In this document: positions 59,773 through 64,000 of the stretch, one piece after another
Numbering within the stretch: position 1 is the first letter of the stretch
Layout: each line of letters begins with the position of its first letter
Source: Rhizobium sp. WYCCWR10014
Lineage (GTDB): Bacteria > Pseudomonadota > Alphaproteobacteria > Rhizobiales > Rhizobiaceae
NCBI RefSeq assembly: GCF_001657485.1
Contig: NZ_LXFU01000037.1
Location: 620,001 to 684,000 of the forward strand
Direction of reading: 5' to 3'
DNA length: 64,000 nucleotides
Program-made: the position numbers and the translations under genes
The notes under the pieces: model-generated
The model's database searches: none
What the model was told of the DNA's origin: nothing
What the model saw: only the letters and a program-made list of their open reading frames with translations

Positions 59773-61065
59773 TCAGGAACCCTTGCCACCGCACTTGCCC
59801 GTAGCAACGTTGAAGTTGCCGCAGGACATCGGCTTACGCCAATCAGAGATCAGGTCCTTGGAGTCAGGCAGGTAATCTGACCATTCGTCGCCGACGACGG
59901 CAGGTGTCTGCTGGACGATTTCGAACTGGCCGTCGGCCTGGATTTCACCGATCAGCACCGGCTTGGTGATGTGGTGGTTCGGCATGACGGTCGCATAGCC
60001 GCCGGAGAGGTTCGGAACGCTGACGCCAATGATGGTGTCGAGAACCTTGTCGGTATCGGTCGTGCCGGCAGCCTGGACGGCCTTAACCCATGCGTTGAAG
60101 CCGATATAAGCAGCTTCCATCGGGTCGTTTGTCACGCGCTTATCGTTCTTGGTGAAAGCGTGCCAGTCCTTGATGAACTTCTTGTTGGCCGAGCTTTCGA
60201 CCGATTCGAAGTAGTTCCAGGCAGCGAGATGGCCGACGAGCGGCTTGGTGTCTAGGCCGGCAAGCTCTTCTTCGCCAACCGAGAAGGCGACGACGGGGAT
60301 GTCGGTTGCCTTGATGCCCTTGTTGCCCAGTTCCTTGTAGAACGGAACGTTGGCATCGCCGTTGATAGTGGAGACCACAGCGGTCTTCTTGCCAGCCGAA
60401 CCGAATTCCTTGATCTTGGAAACTTCGGTCTGCCAGTCGGAGAAGCCGAACGGCGTGTAGTTGGTCATGATGTCTTCTTTCGGAATACCCTTCGAAATCA
60501 GGTATGCCTCGAGAATCTTGTTGGTCGTGCGCGGATAAACGTAGTCCGTACCTTCGAGAACGAAGCGCTTGACGCCTTCTTTTTCCATCAGGTAGTCGAC
60601 AGCAGGAATGGCCTGCTGGTTCGGAGCAGCACCAGTGTAGAAGATGTTGCGCGAGGACTCTTCGCCTTCATACTGGACCGGATAGAAGAGGATCGAGTTG
60701 GTCTCTTCGAAAACCGGCAGAACGGACTTGCGCGACGAGGACGTCCAGCAACCGAAGACGGCGGCAACCTTGTCCTTCTGGATCAGCTCACGTGCCTTTT
60801 CGGCAAACAGCGGCCAGTCGGAAGCCGGATCGACGACGACAGCCTCGAGCTTCTTGCCGAGAAGGCCGCCCTTCTTGTTCTGCTCGTCGATGAGCATCAG
60901 CATGGCGTCCTTGAGCGTGGTCTCGGAGATGGCCATGGTGCCGGAGAGCGAGTGCAGAATGCCGACCTTGATCGTGTCATCGGCGGCAACTGCACCGCCG
61001 AAGGCGGCCGACGCCGCCATGACGGCGCCGAGCGCTGCGCCCGTAATAGTGGATTTGAGATTCAT
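59773..61065 (-). CDS. urtA: urea-binding periplasmic protein UrtA
   Basis: The product has 430 residues with a signal peptide (about 1-27, ending GAVAADD). The peripla_BP_5/6 fold of UrtA is clear: IKVGILHSLSGTMAISETTLKDAMLMLIDE, VFGCWTSSSRKSVLPVFEETN, and FVLEGTDYVYPRTTNKILEAYL. It captures urea and delivers it to UrtBC. It is the first gene of urtABCDE, whose product feeds the urease encoded downstream. Confidence 0.97.
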   Translation of the reverse strand: MNLKSTITGAALGAVMAASAAFGGAVAADDTIKVGILHSLSGTMAISETTLKDAMLMLIDEQNKKGGLLGKKLEAVVVDPASDWPLFAEKARELIQKDKVAAVFGCWTSSSRKSVLPVFEETNSILFYPVQYEGEESSRNIFYTGAAPNQQAIPAVDYLMEKEGVKRFVLEGTDYVYPRTTNKILEAYLISKGIPKEDIMTNYTPFGFSDWQTEVSKIKEFGSAGKKTAVVSTINGDANVPFYKELGNKGIKATDIPVVAFSVGEEELAGLDTKPLVGHLAAWNYFESVESSANKKFIKDWHAFTKNDKRVTNDPMEAAYIGFNAWVKAVQAAGTTDTDKVLDTIIGVSVPNLSGGYATVMPNHHITKPVLIGEIQADGQFEIVQQTPAVVGDEWSDYLPDSKDLISDWRKPMSCGNFNVATGKCGGKGS

Positions 61066-61160
61066 CTGGTTGAACTCCCCTCTTCTTGTTCCGCAACAGA
61101 CCGGAAACGGAGATTAACTGTTGCTTAAAGAACTATCGGGTGCTGCAGCGCGAAAACACA

Positions 61161-61176
61161 TACGTCGATTGACGTA
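61161..61176. promoter_or_regulatory. palindromic site upstream of urtA
   Basis: TACGTCGATTGACGTA is a perfect inverted repeat (TACGTC/GACGTA) with a four-base centre, 96 bases before the urtA start in the 196-base gap. A regulator site for urea or nitrogen control is plausible. I see no convincing sigma-54 -24/-12 pair. Confidence 0.45.
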
Positions 61177-61261
61177 GGCGCGGGGGGCAAACAGGCAGCA
61201 GGCCGGAAGAGAGGTGGCATCCCCCACCGCGGGAGATGCCCTGTCGATTCTTTCGGAGGAA

Positions 61262-63166
61262 TTATCCGTCGATCGTCAAGGTAACTGATGTCGGGCCGTA
61301 GGAGAGGCTCGCCTTGTGGCCGGAGACGGTGACCTTGCCGAAAGTGCCGGTCACGGCACTCGCCTTCAGGATTTCGATCTTGGTTCCGGGCGTCGGGACA
61401 TAGCCATCGACAAGCGTCACGTCGAGGTCGCCGGCCAGCGCCGCCTTGCCCTCGACGACCAGCGTGCCTCCGCCGTTCGCGCCGAGCGCCGGCTTCGTCG
61501 TGGCATTGGCGAGCTGCTGATAATCGCCGCTCACGGTCAACGGCTTGCCGGCCGCCAGAACGAGCGAACCACCGTTAACCGTCAGCCCGCCACGACCGAA
61601 GGCCGACGGCGACAGGGCCACCAGCGCGCCCTCTTCCAGCATGGTGCCGCCGGTATAGCTGTTGGCGCCCGACAGCCCGAGGATGCCTTTGCCGCGCTTC
61701 ACCAGCCCGCCCTTGCCGGTGATGTCGTTCCGCCAGGTATCGATCGAATTGAAACCGCCCTTTGCCGCGTCCATCGTCACGGTGACGTCCTGTTCGAACG
61801 CACCGTAACCGTCGGCGGCGGCAAACAGGTTGAGACGGCCGAAACCTTCCGCGTCGTCGAGGAGCGGGTAGCCGGAGGCAATCTCCGTCGTCTTCAGCAC
61901 GTCGCGGCGTTGCTCGCCGTCCAGATAGGGCAGACGCGTTTCGAGAAGCGCTTCGGCGCCCTGCGGCACGCGCGCCGGCTGATCGGTCGCATGGATCGTC
62001 GGCAGGCCGTAGCTCAGGCGCTGCAGCACGTAAGCGCGATTGGCGTCATGATCAGCGAAGCGATCTGTAGCCAGCGGTGCCGCATGGGCGGCAACCTCGA
62101 GCGCGCCCGCATCCGCAACGCCTGATTTGGCGACAAGCCATGCCTGCGCTTGGGCGTAAGCATCGCTCTTCAGCGCCGCATTGTCGGCCTTGTTCAGATT
62201 GTAGACGACCGTAGCGGTGCCGAGCATCCGGCCGCCCATCACGTCGAGAGGAGAATGCATGCCGGCGAGGATGCGGTCTTCGCCGAGTTCGCTGGCGCGC
62301 GTGATCATTTCCTGAAAGCGCTGCGGTACGAGATAGGCCATGGCGAGCGCATCCCGCCAGGCTTCCGCCGTATGCCCGCTCGGGAAACCGCCGTCCTCGA
62401 CCGGCTTGCCGCTCTTGGCGGGTTCCAGCGTCGGAACGACCGACACGTCTTGGCTCCAGCGGTAGGGACGGCCATATTTGAAATAGCGCTTGGCAGGCTC
62501 CGTCGAGCCGTCACCGCTTGCGGCGTTGATGAAGTCGATTGCAAGGCCCATGTCGGGGTTGGCATCGGTCTTGTTTTCCGCGTCCGGCTTGCTGCCGGCG
62601 CCGCGATTGTTGCCCTTGTCGTCATATTTGATCGTCGTCGCGTCGGCCGCCACCGCGGTGATCGTGGTGGTCTGCTTCGAGCCGGCCTTCCAGGCATCGG
62701 TCAGCGGACCGAGGCCATCGACGATGCTGGCATTCTTGCCGCGCCGATCGTCGAGATAGGCAGCCACCGCCTGATCGGCCGTCCGCGCCCGCGTCGCATT
62801 GACGACATAGGCAATGTTGGCGTCATGGACGGCCTGGTTGACGATATGGCCGTCCGTCTTGCTGGCGGGAATACCATCCCAATCCGTCTTGGCGACCGCC
62901 GGGCAATTGTCCTTGGCCGGGGCTTCGACACCCGCATCGACAAAAGGCGTGCGCGGGGTCCAGATTTCGAGGAAGCCGGAGAGGAGATGAACGGCGGCGT
63001 TGGTGTCCGCCGTCGAGAAGCAGGCGTCACCACGCTTGTTGGTATTTCCGGCCTGCGCATAAGGCGCTTTCGCCGCCGTGGCCTGCTCGGCGCTGGCAAG
63101 CGATGGCACGATGGAAAGAAGGCAGACGAGGGCGGTGCTCAGGCGGCAAAGGCTTAAAACAGACAT
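61262..63166 (-). CDS. secreted PAP2-family acid phosphatase with autotransporter-type strand repeats
   Basis: The product has 634 residues with a signal peptide (about 1-26). The PAP2 catalytic signatures are complete: KYGRPYRW, GGFPSGHTAEAW, and ELGEDRILAGMHSPLDVMGGR. The C-terminal third has autotransporter-associated beta-strand repeats (GKGILGLSGANSYTGGTMLEEGALVALSPSAFG, in parts; LTVNGGSLVLAAGKPLTVSGDY). There is no C-terminal beta-barrel translocator and the protein stops in LTIDG, so it is a passenger without its own porin. A periplasmic or surface phosphatase is likely. Confidence 0.88.
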   Translation of the reverse strand: MSVLSLCRLSTALVCLLSIVPSLASAEQATAAKAPYAQAGNTNKRGDACFSTADTNAAVHLLSGFLEIWTPRTPFVDAGVEAPAKDNCPAVAKTDWDGIPASKTDGHIVNQAVHDANIAYVVNATRARTADQAVAAYLDDRRGKNASIVDGLGPLTDAWKAGSKQTTTITAVAADATTIKYDDKGNNRGAGSKPDAENKTDANPDMGLAIDFINAASGDGSTEPAKRYFKYGRPYRWSQDVSVVPTLEPAKSGKPVEDGGFPSGHTAEAWRDALAMAYLVPQRFQEMITRASELGEDRILAGMHSPLDVMGGRMLGTATVVYNLNKADNAALKSDAYAQAQAWLVAKSGVADAGALEVAAHAAPLATDRFADHDANRAYVLQRLSYGLPTIHATDQPARVPQGAEALLETRLPYLDGEQRRDVLKTTEIASGYPLLDDAEGFGRLNLFAAADGYGAFEQDVTVTMDAAKGGFNSIDTWRNDITGKGGLVKRGKGILGLSGANSYTGGTMLEEGALVALSPSAFGRGGLTVNGGSLVLAAGKPLTVSGDYQQLANATTKPALGANGGGTLVVEGKAALAGDLDVTLVDGYVPTPGTKIEILKASAVTGTFGKVTVSGHKASLSYGPTSVTLTIDG

Positions 63167-63345
63167 GGTGATACCCGAAATGGTTGAACGAACGCCGGGA
63201 GAGTTAGAGCTCTCATGCGACAGATCAATTGCAAAAATATTGCCATTCTATGAACCAGCCGGTGCTCGCCTCTTGCCTTTCCAATCCATCCCGCCAAAAC
63301 TGCCGGAGAGACGATGACCCCAACCGGAATGCCGGAAAGGAAGAC

Positions 63346-64000
63346 ATGGCAGCGCGCCAACGCATCATTCCGGTAAGACGCGAATATAATCGCTGGGTCG
63401 CCAACCAGACGCTGGAAGATTACGCGCTGCGCTTTACCGCAAAGAGCGCCCGCCATTTCTCGTCGCAGCGCATCTCGCAGACGGCGATCGGCGCGATCTC
63501 CTTCCTGGCGCTGGAGGCGATCGGCGGTGCGATCACCCTCTCCTACGGCACCACCAACGCCTTTTACGCCATCATCGTCGCCTCGATCGCCATGCTGGCG
63601 ATTGGCCTGCCGATCAGCCGCTACGCTATCCGCCACGGCGTCGACATCGATCTTCTGACGCGCGGCGCGGGCTTCGGCTATATCGGCTCGACCATCACTT
63701 CGCTGATCTATGCAAGCTTCACCTTCATGCTGTTTGCGATCGAGGCTTCGATCATGTCCGGGGCGTTGGAGCTCACCCTCGGCATCCCGCTCTGGATCGG
63801 CTACATCATCAGCGCCGTCATGGTGATCCCGCTGGTGACGCACGGCGTGCGGCTGATCAGCAAGTTCCAGCTGATGACCCAGCCCTTCTGGATCGTGCTG
63901 AATATCCTTCCCTTCATCTTCATCGCCCTGTTGGACTGGGAAAAATTCGATCTCTGGCGCGCCTTCGCCGGCATCCGCCATGCCTCCGGCCCGCCCGGCA
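63346..64000 (+). CDS. N-terminal part of a sensor kinase with nucleobase-cation-symporter-like membrane domain (cut by window edge)
   Basis: The frame is open to the edge (218 codons). A basic start (MAARQRIIPVRREYNRWVAN) is followed by TLEDYALRFTAKSARHFSSQRI, a motif I know from rhizobial hybrid kinases with an NCS1-like transporter domain, and at least five membrane helices (about 50-70, 77-97, 115-135, 145-165, 185-200). AAGGAAG precedes ATG 63346. The kinase part is not visible, so a plain NCS1 permease is the alternative. It is divergent from the PAP2 gene and beside urt. Confidence 0.6.
   Translation, partial: MAARQRIIPVRREYNRWVANQTLEDYALRFTAKSARHFSSQRISQTAIGAISFLALEAIGGAITLSYGTTNAFYAIIVASIAMLAIGLPISRYAIRHGVDIDLLTRGAGFGYIGSTITSLIYASFTFMLFAIEASIMSGALELTLGIPLWIGYIISAVMVIPLVTHGVRLISKFQLMTQPFWIVLNILPFIFIALLDWEKFDLWRAFAGIRHASGPPG

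Overview
The window is a GC-rich, gene-dense stretch of an alphaproteobacterial chromosome. The best fit is the Rhizobium etli/leguminosarum group. Supporting signs are the protein families (EcfG/NepR/PhyR, HmuPSTUV, HWE kinases, the rhizobial urease order with DUF1272 and DUF2459 genes) and rhizobial palindromic intergenic repeats, including a 31-bp inverted repeat that looks like a RIME1 element. I see no rRNA, tRNA, CRISPR array, prophage or intact insertion sequence. Genus and species are inferred from protein resemblance and context, not from a search.

Layout. 0-7.5 kb: end of an ABC-2 exporter, a stress-type glycine-zipper protein, a winged-helix/TPR regulator, a Gfo/Idh-ThuA sugar pair, an SMR pump with its TetR regulator, and a truncated globin. 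7.8-15 kb: heme-iron uptake (ABM monooxygenase, DUF2325, TonB, HmuP, then hmuSTUV). 15-19.5 kb: the general stress response core (ecfG, nepR, phyR, HWE kinase) plus two small membrane proteins. 19.9-22.6 kb: dihydropyrimidine dehydrogenase (preT-preA). 22.7-24.6 kb: an rtcB-prfH RNA repair/ribosome rescue pair. 24.7-28.3 kb: a GlxA-like regulator with a divergent rhodanese, and an MDR dehydrogenase split by an in-frame amber codon with a divergent LysR gene. 28.4-31.6 kb: heme oxygenase and bacteriophytochrome kinase. 31.6-40.5 kb: a RutR-like regulator, hyuC, an unknown gene, hydA, a cupin gene and an NMT1/THI5-type ABC importer, that is, the rest of reductive pyrimidine catabolism. 40.9-46.3 kb: an RND pump and a Crp/Fnr regulator. 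46.4-55 kb: the urease cluster on the minus strand, containing several non-urease genes. 55.2-61 kb: the urtABCDE urea importer. 61.3-64 kb: a PAP2 phosphatase and the start of a transporter-like sensor kinase.

How the genes work together. Pyrimidine breakdown (preTA, hydA, hyuC) releases ammonia and CO2, urea import (urt) feeds urease (ure), and both loci serve nitrogen scavenging. Heme uptake and heme degradation are linked by TGA-N9-TCA (RirA/IRO-like) sites. Four perfect GGAAC-N16-CGTT promoters tie phyR, its neighbouring HWE kinase, the DUF883 pair and the glycine-zipper gene to the EcfG stress sigma factor encoded here.

Most worth a second look: the rtcB-prfH operon with a tiny leader ORF, the unrecognised 204-residue gene inside the hyuC-hydA operon, the amber-interrupted dehydrogenase, the set of EcfG promoters, and the uncharacterised DUF2325/90-residue/ABM heme operon.
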